NCBI RefSeq assembly: GCF_003751805.1
Contig: NZ_RKHQ01000001.1
Coordinates: 1,860,001 to 1,924,000, forward strand
Length of the DNA: 64,000 nt
DNA from: Salana multivorans
GTDB lineage: Bacteria > Actinomycetota > Actinomycetes > Actinomycetales > Beutenbergiaceae
Direction: 5' to 3'
The position numbers were made by a program, and so were the translations under genes. Under the pieces are notes generated by a model. It worked only from the letters and a program-made list of their open reading frames with translations, was not told the origin of the DNA and did no database searches. Shown here piece after piece: positions 8,357-16,541 of the stretch (its first letter is position 1; each line of letters opens with the position of its first letter).

Positions 8357-10120
8357 ATGCTCGATCCCGCCTCCGTGCTGTCCGACCGCGTCTCCGCCGC
8401 CATCGACGCGGCCTTCGACCTCCCCGGGCAGGACCCCGTCCTGCGACCGTCTCAGTTCGCCGACGTCCAGGCGAACGCGGCCCTGGCGCTCGCGAAGAAG
8501 GTGGGCGTCAACCCGCGCGAGGCGGCCGCGCGCATCCTGGCGAACCTCGACCTGAGCGACGTCGGTGACGTCGAGGTCTCCGGTCCCGGCTTCCTCAACA
8601 TCACGGTGTCGCCCGAGTGGATCCAGCGCCAGGTCGCGGTGCTCGCGGCCGACCCGCGGCTCGGCGTCCCGACGCAGCCCTCGCGCGTCATCCCGATCGA
8701 CTACTCCGCGCCGAACGTGGCGAAGGAGATGCACGTCGGGCACCTGCGCACGACGATCGTCGGCGACTCCCTCGCGCGCACGCTCGAGCGGCTCGGTCAC
8801 CGCGTCATCCGCCAGAACCACATCGGCGACTGGGGCACCCCGTTCGGCATGCTCATCGAGCACTACCTCGAGGTCGGCGGCGACTCGCCCGAGGCCGACC
8901 TGCTGCGGACCGACCCGAACGCGTTCTACCAGGCCGCCCGCGCGAAGTTCGAGGCGGACGAGACCGGGCCCGACGGCATCGGCTGGGCCGCGCGGGCGCG
9001 CGAGCGCGTCGTCCGGCTCCAGGCCAAGGACCCCGAGACCATCCAGATCTGGCTCGGGATGATCGGGCACTCCAAGGAGTACTTCCACCGGATCTACGAC
9101 GAGCTCGCGGTCACCCTGACCGACGACGACCTGGCCGGCGAGTCGATGTACGACCCGATGCTCGCCGACGTGTGCGACGAGCTCGTCGCGAAGGGCCTCG
9201 CGGTCGAGTCCGACGGCGCGCTGTGCGTCTTCCCCGACGGCTTCACCGGCCGCGACGACAAGCCGCTCCCGCTCATCGTCCGCAAGTCCGACGGCGGCTA
9301 CGGCTACGCCACGACCGACCTCGCGGCGATCCGCTACCGCGTCCGGGAGCTCGGGGCCGACGAGATCCTCTACGTCGTCGGCGCCTCGCAGAACCTGCAC
9401 TTCCGGATGGTCTACGCGACGGCCGAGGCGGCCGGCTGGCTCACCCGCGACGACGGCTCGCGCGTCACGCCGATCCACGTCCAGATCGGGTCGGTCCTCG
9501 GCGACGACGGCAAGATCCTGCGGACGCGCGCCGGCGCCCCGCTGCGGCTCGCGGCGCTCATCCGGGAGGGCGTGGAGAAGGCGGCCTCCGTCGTCGACGC
9601 GTCGCGGCCGGACCTCGACGACGTCGAGCGCGCCCGGATCGCCCGGATGGTCGGCGTCGGCGCCGTGAAGTACGCCGACCTCTCGGTCGCCCACGACACC
9701 GACTACGTCTTCGACTTCGACCGCATGCTCGCGCTCACGGGCAACACCGGCCCCTATCTGCAGTACGCGACGGCCCGCATCCGCTCGATCTTCCGCCGCG
9801 CCGACCTCGACCCGGCCGCCGTCCTCGCCGCCGGCGCCCCCGTCCGGGTCGCCGAGCCGAGCGAGCGGGCGCTCGCGCTCGCCCTGCTCGGGTACGGCGC
9901 CGTCGTCGCCGAGGTCGGCGACCAGCTCGTCCCGCACCGGCTCGCCGGCTACCTGTTCGAGCTGGCCCAGGCCTTCACCAGCTTCTACGACGCCTGCCCC
10001 GTGCTCACGGCCGAGGACACAGCCGTGCGCGAGTCGCGTCTCGTGCTCACCGCCGCGACGCTCCAGGTGCTCGTCGACGGTCTCGGCCTGCTCGGGATCG
10101 ACGCGCCGGAGCAGATGTAG
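8357..10120 (+). CDS. argS: Arginine-tRNA ligase
   Basis: A 587-residue class I aminoacyl-tRNA synthetase that charges tRNA-Arg. The N-terminal Add-1-like domain (about residues 1-105) is followed by the ATP-binding HIGH variant HVGHLRTT within PNVAKEMHVGHLRTT, which is typical of ArgRS. The C-terminal anticodon-binding helices end in the conserved LLGIDAPEQM. Length is normal for bacterial ArgRS. The ATG at 8357 is set by the leaderless promoter directly upstream and by alignment of the start with other ArgRS proteins. It diverges from the helicase gene and ends 7 bases before the convergent lipoprotein gene. Confidence 0.97.
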   Translation: MLDPASVLSDRVSAAIDAAFDLPGQDPVLRPSQFADVQANAALALAKKVGVNPREAAARILANLDLSDVGDVEVSGPGFLNITVSPEWIQRQVAVLAADPRLGVPTQPSRVIPIDYSAPNVAKEMHVGHLRTTIVGDSLARTLERLGHRVIRQNHIGDWGTPFGMLIEHYLEVGGDSPEADLLRTDPNAFYQAARAKFEADETGPDGIGWAARARERVVRLQAKDPETIQIWLGMIGHSKEYFHRIYDELAVTLTDDDLAGESMYDPMLADVCDELVAKGLAVESDGALCVFPDGFTGRDDKPLPLIVRKSDGGYGYATTDLAAIRYRVRELGADEILYVVGASQNLHFRMVYATAEAAGWLTRDDGSRVTPIHVQIGSVLGDDGKILRTRAGAPLRLAALIREGVEKAASVVDASRPDLDDVERARIARMVGVGAVKYADLSVAHDTDYVFDFDRMLALTGNTGPYLQYATARIRSIFRRADLDPAAVLAAGAPVRVAEPSERALALALLGYGAVVAEVGDQLVPHRLAGYLFELAQAFTSFYDACPVLTAEDTAVRESRLVLTAATLQVLVDGLGLLGIDAPEQM

Positions 10121-10127
10121 TCCCGCG

Positions 10128-11132
10128 CTACGTGATCGTCAGCGGTCCGGACGCCGTCGCGACGACGCCCGGGGCGCCGGGTCCCGCGGCCACGCGCACC
10201 GCGACGACGACCGTGTAGCTGCCGGGCGGGAGCGCGGTCGTCGTGCGGCCGCCGGCGGCCGCCGAGCCCACCGCGGCCGCACCGGCCGCGTCACCCCGCG
10301 TGTCCGCACCGGCCGCGTCGACGGACACGCCGTCGCGGGCCGGCGACGTCGGTGCCGTGGGCGGCTCCGCCGACTCGCTCGGCGGCGGGGCACACTCGGT
10401 CAGGAGGTCGTGCTCGACGGGGACGGACAGCGGGGCCCCGGGCTTGAGCGGCTTCTGGGGCGAGGCGTCGCTGGCCCCCGGGCTCGTCGCGACCACGACC
10501 TGGCCCCGGAGCACGACGACCTCGACCGTGAACGACGTCGAGACGGTCTCGACCTGGGTGCTCAGCGAGCCGGTCGCGTTGAGCGGGGAGCCGCTCGGCG
10601 TGTCCGGGAGGGCGGACAGGACCAGCGTCAGCTCGCGGTTCGGCGAGACCAGGTCGACCGACGAGCCGCACGCCGCGTCCCACGTCACGGTCGTGAGCGT
10701 GAGCGGCGTGGGCGTCGGGCTGGGGGAGGGGCGCGGCGACGACGTCGGGCTGGGCGTGGCGGTGCGCGTGGGGGTCGGCTCGGGCGCGTCCGGGGTCGTC
10801 GGCTGCTCGGGCTCGGGTTCGGGAGCCGGCGGCGCGGGCGTCGGGGTGTAGCGCGGCACGGCCTTGGTCGGCGAGGGGCTCGCGGGGTCGCGCACGCGGT
10901 CCGGCGTCGGGGATGCGGGCGAGGAGGGCGGTGTCGGGGCGGACGTCGACGTTCGCGGGCTGGGAGCGGGGCTCGCCGGTGGCGTGTACTCGGGGTAGCC
11001 GGGCTCCGCGATGGGCGGATCGGGCGGGAGCACCTGCGTGCCGGTGCAGCCGGCGACGAGCAGCCCGCCAAGGACGATGGCGACCGCGGCGCGCGTGCGC
11101 GCAGGAGAAAACCGAGTGCCCGCTACCGTCAT
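10128..11132 (-). CDS. Secreted lipoprotein with Pro/Thr/Ser-rich linker
   Basis: A 334-residue predicted lipoprotein of unknown function. The signal peptide ends in a lipobox, GLLVAGC, with the lipidated Cys near residue 29. A long P/T/S-rich linker (about residues 35-145) reads like a cell-wall spacer. A globular C-terminal region follows, with two Cys (DAACGSS and LLTECAPP) that could form a disulfide; it ends in a beta-rich SYTVVVAVRV segment. I chose the ATG at 11132 because it puts a basic n-region (RFSPARTR) directly before the hydrophobic core; frame further upstream is not signal-like. No domain family is recognised. It converges on argS with only a 7-base gap. Confidence 0.75.
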   Translation of the reverse strand: MTVAGTRFSPARTRAAVAIVLGGLLVAGCTGTQVLPPDPPIAEPGYPEYTPPASPAPSPRTSTSAPTPPSSPASPTPDRVRDPASPSPTKAVPRYTPTPAPPAPEPEPEQPTTPDAPEPTPTRTATPSPTSSPRPSPSPTPTPLTLTTVTWDAACGSSVDLVSPNRELTLVLSALPDTPSGSPLNATGSLSTQVETVSTSFTVEVVVLRGQVVVATSPGASDASPQKPLKPGAPLSVPVEHDLLTECAPPPSESAEPPTAPTSPARDGVSVDAAGADTRGDAAGAAAVGSAAAGGRTTTALPPGSYTVVVAVRVAAGPGAPGVVATASGPLTIT

Positions 11133-11455
11133 GACGGACCAGCTCCCTCCACTGCTACGACTCGATCGGCCGCCCCCGGCCCTCGCGCCGCCTGCGCGCT
11201 GCGCCACCCCACGCGACGCGAATCTCCATCCGAACCCACGACCCGCGATCAGTCAAGCACCCCGAGACCGATCTCACGTCTACCCCGGTCATGTCGCGGT
11301 CGCGCGGGATCTTGCACGGGAGACCGGAGCGGTGCGGGTCAGGGGCCTGGTCTAGAGTCTCGTCCTAGTGTCCGAGCCGCGTCGTCGGGGCTCGGAGTCG
11401 CATCCCCCGGGTCGCCCGCGACTCGCGACAATCGTTCGTGTCGAGGAGGACACAC
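11133..11455. other. Intergenic region between divergent lipoprotein gene and hppA
   Basis: This 323-base stretch holds no supported gene. It must contain both divergent promoters. On the plus strand TAGAGT at 11353-11358 could be the -10 of hppA, giving a leader of about 90 nt that includes a stem-loop. A GAGGAGGA ribosome-binding site lies at 11443-11450, five bases before the hppA ATG. The remainder shows no repeat or RNA-gene signature that I can see. Confidence 0.5.
11371..11396 (+). promoter_or_regulatory. Stem-loop in the hppA leader
   Basis: TCCGAGCC at 11371-11378 pairs perfectly with GGCTCGGA at 11389-11396 around a 10-nt loop. It lies between the proposed -10 and the ribosome-binding site of hppA, so it would be part of the mRNA leader. 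There is no T-tract, so it is not an obvious attenuator; any regulatory role is speculation. Confidence 0.35.
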
Positions 11456-13771
11456 ATGCCGCAGCTCGGAGGCACCAGCCTCGTCATCGTCGCCGTCATC
11501 GCGCTCGTCGCGGTGGGGGCGCTCGCCGTCGCCGTCGTGCTCCGCCGCCAGGTGCTCGCCGCCGACGAGGGGTCGCCCCGGATGCGCGACATCGCGGCGG
11601 CGATCCAGGAGGGCGCCTCGGCCTACCTGGGGCGGCAGCTCCGGACGCTCGCGCTGTTCGCCGGGATCGTCTTCCTGCTCCTGTTCGCGCTGCCCGGCGA
11701 GGGTGGCGTCCGCATCGGGCGGTCGATCGCCTTCCTGCTCGGGGCGACGTTCTCCGCGGCGATCGGCTACCTCGGCATGTGGCTCGCCGTCCGCGCGAAC
11801 CTGCGCGTCGCCGCGGCCGCCGACAAGCCGGCCGGCAAGGAGATCGGCGCCGAGATCGCGTTCCGCACGGGCGGCGTCGTCGGTATGAGCGTCGTCGGGC
11901 TCGGCCTCCTCGGCGCGTGCATCGTCGTGCTGGTCTTCCGGGTCGACGCCCCGGCGGTGCTCGAGGGCTTCGGCTTCGGGGCCGCGCTGCTGGCCATGTT
12001 CATGCGCGTCGGCGGCGGCATCTTCACCAAGGCGGCCGACGTCGGCGCCGACCTCGTCGGCAAGGTCGAGCAGGGCATCCCCGAGGACGACCCGCGCAAC
12101 GCCGCGACCATCGCGGACAACGTCGGCGACAACGTCGGCGACTGCGCGGGCATGGCCGCCGACCTGTTCGAGTCCTACGCCGTCACGCTCGTCGCCGCCC
12201 TCATCCTCGGCAAGGCGGCGCTCGGGGAGCACGGCATGGTGTTCCCGCTCATCGTGACGGCGATCGGCGCGCTCGTCGCCGTCGTCGGCGTCTGGCTCAC
12301 CCGGGTGCGCGGGACGGAGAGCGGGCTGCGGGCGATCTACCGCGGGTTCGCGCTCTCGGCGCTGCTCGGTGCCGTCCTCGCCGCGATCGCGGCGTTCCTC
12401 TACCTGCCGGGCTCGTTCGAGGAGATGCCGGGCACGGCGGTCCTCGGCGACGTCAGCGGCGACCCCCGCCTCATCGTCGCCGGCGCCGTGGTCATCGGCG
12501 TCGTGCTCGCCGGCGTCATCCTCGCGCTCACCGGTTACTACACCGGGACGACGACGCGGCCGACCAAGCACGTCGCCGCCACGACCCGGACGGGCGCCGC
12601 GACGGTCGTGCTCTCCGGCATCGGGGTCGGCTTCGAGTCGGCCGTCTACACCGCCGGCGTCATCGCCGCGGCGATCTGCGGCGTGTTCCTGCTGGCGAGC
12701 GGGTCGATCTGGCTCTCGCTGTTCCTCATCGCCGTCGCCGGGTGCGGGCTGCTGACGACGGTGGGCGTCATCGTCGCCATGGACACCTTCGGTCCGGTCT
12801 CGGACAACGCGCAGGGCATCGCGGAGATGTCCGGCGAGGTCTCGCCCGAGGGGGCCGCGATCCTCACGGACCTCGACGCCGTCGGCAACACGACGAAGGC
12901 GATCACCAAGGGCATCGCGATCGCGACGGCCGTCCTCGCCGCGACCGCGCTGTTCGGCTCCTACGCGGACGCGGTCAGCTCCTCGCTGCGCTCGCTCGGC
13001 ACCGGCGTCGCCGCGACGGGCGACGCGCTCGTCGCCGCGATGATGAGCTACGAGATCATCTCGCCGATCACGCTCGTCGGGGTCATCCTCGGCGCCGCGA
13101 CCGTGTTCCTGTTCTCCGGCCTCGCGGTCGACGCGGTGACGCGTGCCGCCGGCGCCATCGTCCTGGAGGTGCGGCGCCAGTTCCGCACGATGCCGGGGAT
13201 CATGACGGGCGAGCAGCGCCCCGAGTACGGGCGCGTCGTCGACATCTGCACGCGCGACTCGCTGCGCGAGCTGGCGACGCCCGGTCTGCTGGCCGCGTTC
13301 GCGCCGATCGCGGTCGGGTTCGGGCTCGGCGTCGGGCCGCTCGCCGGCTTCCTGGCCGGCGCGATCGCCTGCGGCGTGCTCATGGCCGTCTTCCTCGCGA
13401 ACTCGGGCGGCTCCTGGGACAACGCGAAGAAGATCATCGAGGACGGCGAGCACGGCGGGAAGGGCTCGCCCGAGCATGCCGCCGCGGTCATCGGCGACAC
13501 GATCGGCGACCCGTTCAAGGACACCGCCGGTCCCGCGATCAACCCGCTCATCAAGGTGATGAACCTCGTGGCCGTGCTCGTGGCGCCCGCGGTCGTGGCG
13601 ATGAGCGCGGCGGAGGGGGCGAACCACGTCGCGCGGGTCGGGATCGCCGTGCTCGCGGCGCTCGTCGCCGGTGGTGCGGTGCTTGCCTCGCGACTGCGGG
13701 CGACCCGGGCCGACCGGAAGAACAACCTGGCCGCGGCCGCCGACGCGGAGCACGCGGACCAGCTCGTCTAG
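11456..13771 (+). CDS. hppA: Membrane-bound proton-pumping pyrophosphatase (K+-independent type)
   Basis: A 771-residue integral membrane pyrophosphatase that couples PPi hydrolysis to H+ export. The substrate site motifs GGGIFTKAADVGADLVGK and DNVGDNVGDCAG are intact. The sequence GNTTKAITKG (Lys near residue 481) carries the lysine that in this family replaces potassium, so the enzyme should be K+-independent and H+-pumping. Around 16 hydrophobic segments span the length. I chose the ATG at 11456, five bases after a strong GAGGAGGA, over an in-frame start 18 bases upstream. Hydrolysis of PPi made by biosynthetic enzymes such as the pyrE product is its likely cellular role. Confidence 0.95.
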   Translation: MPQLGGTSLVIVAVIALVAVGALAVAVVLRRQVLAADEGSPRMRDIAAAIQEGASAYLGRQLRTLALFAGIVFLLLFALPGEGGVRIGRSIAFLLGATFSAAIGYLGMWLAVRANLRVAAAADKPAGKEIGAEIAFRTGGVVGMSVVGLGLLGACIVVLVFRVDAPAVLEGFGFGAALLAMFMRVGGGIFTKAADVGADLVGKVEQGIPEDDPRNAATIADNVGDNVGDCAGMAADLFESYAVTLVAALILGKAALGEHGMVFPLIVTAIGALVAVVGVWLTRVRGTESGLRAIYRGFALSALLGAVLAAIAAFLYLPGSFEEMPGTAVLGDVSGDPRLIVAGAVVIGVVLAGVILALTGYYTGTTTRPTKHVAATTRTGAATVVLSGIGVGFESAVYTAGVIAAAICGVFLLASGSIWLSLFLIAVAGCGLLTTVGVIVAMDTFGPVSDNAQGIAEMSGEVSPEGAAILTDLDAVGNTTKAITKGIAIATAVLAATALFGSYADAVSSSLRSLGTGVAATGDALVAAMMSYEIISPITLVGVILGAATVFLFSGLAVDAVTRAAGAIVLEVRRQFRTMPGIMTGEQRPEYGRVVDICTRDSLRELATPGLLAAFAPIAVGFGLGVGPLAGFLAGAIACGVLMAVFLANSGGSWDNAKKIIEDGEHGGKGSPEHAAAVIGDTIGDPFKDTAGPAINPLIKVMNLVAVLVAPAVVAMSAAEGANHVARVGIAVLAALVAGGAVLASRLRATRADRKNNLAAAADAEHADQLV

Positions 13772-13839
13772 CCCCCCGGGCGCCGGGTGCCGCGCTGCCC
13801 CCGCCGTCCGGCCGCCGCACCCCGCCCCCACGCTCCCCC

Positions 13840-13898
13840 CTCCGCTATCGGGGTGATGTCGATCGCGTATCGCGACCGAGGTCACCCCGATAGCGGAG
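13840..13898. repeat. 59-bp intergenic palindromic element, copy A
   Basis: The arms CTCCGCTATCGGGGTGA and its exact reverse complement (17 bp each) flank a 25-bp centre. The element lies between the hppA stop and the end of the convergent AbiEi-DUF559 gene. A second 59-bp copy sits on the other side of that gene. The two agree at about 48 of 59 positions, including part of the centre (GTATCGCGA), so they are related elements and not chance hairpins. Copy A could also act as a bidirectional terminator, but it has no T-tract. Confidence 0.85.
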
Positions 13899-13914
13899 CG
13901 TGGGGATGTCGTCG

Positions 13915-14919
13915 TCAGGATCGGCCGACGGGGCAGTCCGGCCGGCAGGGAGTCCCGCGACCCGGCCAGCCGCGCATGCGGTAGCCGCGTTCGACCAGAA
14001 GGGCCGAGCTGCACGGTGATCCGAGCACGTGCCGCCAGCGAAAGCGGAGCGTCGGCTGGCCGTAGGTCACCGTCGCCTCGTTGTCCCGCCAGATGTCCTC
14101 CGCGGTCTTGCCTTCGTGGATCCGGCCGTCGAGCTCGATCCGCAGGCCCCAGGTGTCGTCCAGCCCGTCGACCCGCACCTGCTGCCGACCCGTGCGGACC
14201 CAGACCTGGCGACGGGGCTCGGGCAGATGGTGGGCGCGGAGGACCAGCCGAGTGAAGCTCCACTCGAGGATCGACTCGTGCCCCTCCTCCTCGGGGGCGA
14301 GGACGGCCATGACCACGGCGCGCCAGCGCAACCGGTTCCACGCCGTCGCCTCCGCGCGCAGGTGTGCGGCGGTGCCGTCGGCGCGCGCCGTCTCGGTGAG
14401 GATGGCGACGACCTCGTCGGTGCTCGTCGCCGACTGGGTCCGCACGAGCGCCGCGAACGACGTCGTGGTCTGGGCCGGTCGTCGGTCCGGGACGATGAAC
14501 GGGCGGCGGGTCTGGCGGATGGCGAGCCAGTCCTCGGGTGAGATGACGCGCCTGTCGTGGGGGACGACGACGTCGACCGTCCGCGGTGGCGAGTCGATGA
14601 TGCGGTCGAGGTAGGCGGAGGCCGCCCCCGTGATCGCTGCCTCCGGTCCCGCGTAGAGCGAGGCGGCCCAGCAGCGCTGCCGGAACGAGACCTCGCCCGA
14701 GTTGGTGAGATAGACGCCCGGCAGGATCCGCTGCCAGCGCCCGGACACGACCTGGTCTCGCCCACCGTTGGGACGCACGCCCAGCTCCACCAGCTGCTCG
14801 CGGCTGATGACCCCGTTCTGGCGTCGGGCGAGCGCGCGAACGTCGCGGGGCGCGTCCGAGGCGGTCGGGTCGCGCACGAGGGTGACGGACAGCCGAGTCG
14901 GTTCGGTTGTGGTAGTCAT
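13915..14919 (-). CDS. AbiEi-type winged-helix plus DUF559 endonuclease-like protein
   Basis: A 334-residue two-part protein. Residues about 28-72 form the winged-helix seen at the N-terminus of AbiEi antitoxins (ARRQNGVISREQLVELG, then a WQRILPGVYL strand). The C-terminal part (about 248-300) has the DUF559 pattern LRIELDGRIHEG followed by RDNEATVTYGQPTLRFRW, a restriction-endonuclease-like fold related to Vsr. No AbiEii nucleotidyltransferase toxin is adjacent, so it is not a complete type IV toxin-antitoxin pair. A CATACT hexamer lies 5 nt before the ATG in locally AT-richer sequence. The gene stands alone, bracketed by two related palindromes. A DNA-associated or defence role is inference. 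Confidence 0.75.
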   Translation of the reverse strand: MTTTTEPTRLSVTLVRDPTASDAPRDVRALARRQNGVISREQLVELGVRPNGGRDQVVSGRWQRILPGVYLTNSGEVSFRQRCWAASLYAGPEAAITGAASAYLDRIIDSPPRTVDVVVPHDRRVISPEDWLAIRQTRRPFIVPDRRPAQTTTSFAALVRTQSATSTDEVVAILTETARADGTAAHLRAEATAWNRLRWRAVVMAVLAPEEEGHESILEWSFTRLVLRAHHLPEPRRQVWVRTGRQQVRVDGLDDTWGLRIELDGRIHEGKTAEDIWRDNEATVTYGQPTLRFRWRHVLGSPCSSALLVERGYRMRGWPGRGTPCRPDCPVGRS

Positions 14920-15012
14920 GGCTCAGTATGAAGCTATTTGGCGACGCGGGAGTCCGCCTGTGGATGGCGGCCGCAGCTCGATCGGCCAGCTCCGAGGTCG
15001 GCCCCGCGCCAG

Positions 15013-15071
15013 CTCCGATATCGGGGTGGGCCAGGTCGTGTATCGCGATCGAAGTCACCCCGATATCGGAG
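15013..15071. repeat. 59-bp intergenic palindromic element, copy B
   Basis: Same length and plan as copy A: the 16-bp arms CTCCGATATCGGGGTG and its exact complement surround a centre that shares GTATCGCGA with copy A. It lies upstream of the AbiEi-DUF559 gene, about 94 bases before its start and about 70 bases downstream of the GPH symporter stop. Arm substitutions between A and B are compensatory (C/G pair in A, A/T pair in B at the sixth position), so the stem, not just the sequence, appears conserved. Confidence 0.85.
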
Positions 15072-15138
15072 GGCGGCGGCTCGGGCGAGGGGGGCTCGGA
15101 GGGAGCAAGGCCTGGGAGGGGCGGCGGCTCGGGCGAGG
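15071..15138. repeat. 20-bp direct repeat pair beside palindrome B
   Basis: GGGCGGCGGCTCGGGCGAGG occurs at 15071-15090 and again at 15119-15138, a spacing of 48 bases, directly after palindrome B and before the GPH symporter stop codon. The first unit starts on the last base of the palindrome. Confidence 0.7.
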
Positions 15139-15142
15139 TGGG

Positions 15143-16528
15143 TCAGGGGCGCTCGTCGGCGCGGTCCGCCAGCGGGTCCCAGCCCGGGACGTGGACGAAC
15201 CGTGAGATGACCGTCCCGATCGTCAGCAGGATGACCGGGTAGACCGAGAGGTAGAACCGGAAGGCGAGGTCGGGGTTCGGGCCGGGCCGGTCGCCGTTGT
15301 GGTACCCGAAGACCGTCGTGAGCGACCACAGCGCGATCGCGACGATGACGCCGTTGAGCCGTCCGAGCACGCCGAACGCCGCGAGGAACACGCCCTCGCG
15401 GTGGACGCCGTGACGGCGCGCGTCGTCGTCGAGCACGCGGGCCATGATGAGGTCGTTCGTCGCGAGCACGCCGGCGTAGCCGACGGCCACGGCGATGCCC
15501 GCCGCGATCGCGGTCGCCAGGTTGTGCGCGAAGAACATCGTGCCGAACGCGACGGCCGCGATGGGCAGGGCGCGCTTCCAGGTCCGCTCGGCGCCCCAGC
15601 TCCGCACGAGCCGCGCCCACACCGCGACGAGCCCGATCGCCGACACGATGACGACGACCTGCAGGATCGTCGCGGTCGTGCCGTCACCGCCGAGCGAGTA
15701 CTTGACGAAGAGCTGCAGCCCGTTGAGGACGAGCGCCATCGCGGCGCCGTAGCAGGCGTTGACCACGCCGATCGTCCAGAAGTACCGCGAGGACAGGATC
15801 TGCCCCACCGAGCGGAAGAACGGCGGGCGCTGTTCCTGCTCGATCCGGGGGTTCTCGTGCACGCCCAGCGCCATGTAGAGGATGACCGCGACGCCGAGCA
15901 CGGCGAAGATGATCGAGAGCCGTTCGTACCCGATCGTCGGATCGGCGCAGAGCGGGTCGTCGACCTCGCAGCCGAGCACGTTCCGGGCCAGGTACGGCGT
16001 GAGCCCGAGCGCCAGGATCATCGCGACGAGCTGACCCGCCTGCCGGATCGCGTTCGCCTTCGCGCGCACGCGCTCGGCCGGGAACAGCTCGGGCAGGAGG
16101 GCGCCGTAGTTGGCGTTGATGACGGAGTCGGCCATCTCCGCGAGGATCGTGAACGTCGCGAACCAGATCACGAGCAGGGTGGCGTCCGTCGCCACGCCGG
16201 TCGGCACCGTGAAGATGAGGATGCTCGCGACGAGCAGGACGAGCGCGCCCACGACGAGGTAGGGCTTGCGCCGGCCCCAGCGCGTGCGCGTGCGGTCGGA
16301 CAGGAAGCCGAAGACCGGGTTGTCGATGGCGTCGATGACCGAGTACACGGCGTAGACCGCGGCGAACACCTTGGCGTCCATGCCGAGGACGTCGGTGTAG
16401 AAGTAGAGCATCGAGCCCTTGATGAGGTTGATCGGGATCGAGGTCCCGAACATCCCCACGCCGTAGCGCCAGGTGCCCGTCTGCTTCACCGGGGCCGGCT
16501 CGGCCGGGGTCGTGGTCGCGTGCGTCAC
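15143..16528 (-). CDS. GPH-family sugar:cation symporter (MFS_2)
   Basis: A 461-residue, roughly 12-helix transporter of the glycoside-pentoside-hexuronide:cation symporter family. The start GMFGTSIPINLIKGSMLYFYTDVLGM and the loop SDRTRTRWGRRKPYL between helices 2 and 3 are characteristic of the MelB/MFS_2 group. It would import a glycoside coupled to H+ or Na+. The GTG at 16528 lies 7 nt after a TAGGCT hexamer, so it is probably leaderless and separately transcribed even though the upstream sigma gene ends only 10 bases away. Substrate is unknown; no glycosidase is adjacent, although GH65 and GH35 genes lie elsewhere in the window. Confidence 0.88.
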   Translation of the reverse strand: MTHATTTPAEPAPVKQTGTWRYGVGMFGTSIPINLIKGSMLYFYTDVLGMDAKVFAAVYAVYSVIDAIDNPVFGFLSDRTRTRWGRRKPYLVVGALVLLVASILIFTVPTGVATDATLLVIWFATFTILAEMADSVINANYGALLPELFPAERVRAKANAIRQAGQLVAMILALGLTPYLARNVLGCEVDDPLCADPTIGYERLSIIFAVLGVAVILYMALGVHENPRIEQEQRPPFFRSVGQILSSRYFWTIGVVNACYGAAMALVLNGLQLFVKYSLGGDGTTATILQVVVIVSAIGLVAVWARLVRSWGAERTWKRALPIAAVAFGTMFFAHNLATAIAAGIAVAVGYAGVLATNDLIMARVLDDDARRHGVHREGVFLAAFGVLGRLNGVIVAIALWSLTTVFGYHNGDRPGPNPDLAFRFYLSVYPVILLTIGTVISRFVHVPGWDPLADRADERP

Positions 16529-16541
16529 GCGTGCGAGCCTA
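16529..16541 (-). promoter_or_regulatory. Leaderless promoter of the GPH symporter, -10 overlapping an upstream stop codon
   Basis: On the minus strand TAGGCT occupies 16541-16536, with 7 nt before the GTG at 16528. Its first three bases are the TAG stop codon of the sigma-factor gene, so stop signal and -10 box are the same bases. Confidence 0.55.

Noticed and set aside
11339..15058. A 1239-codon open frame on the minus strand across hppA
   Set aside because: It is antisense to a clear pyrophosphatase gene and reads as Arg/Asp/Gly-rich low complexity, the usual shadow frame of GC-rich DNA. No domain is visible.
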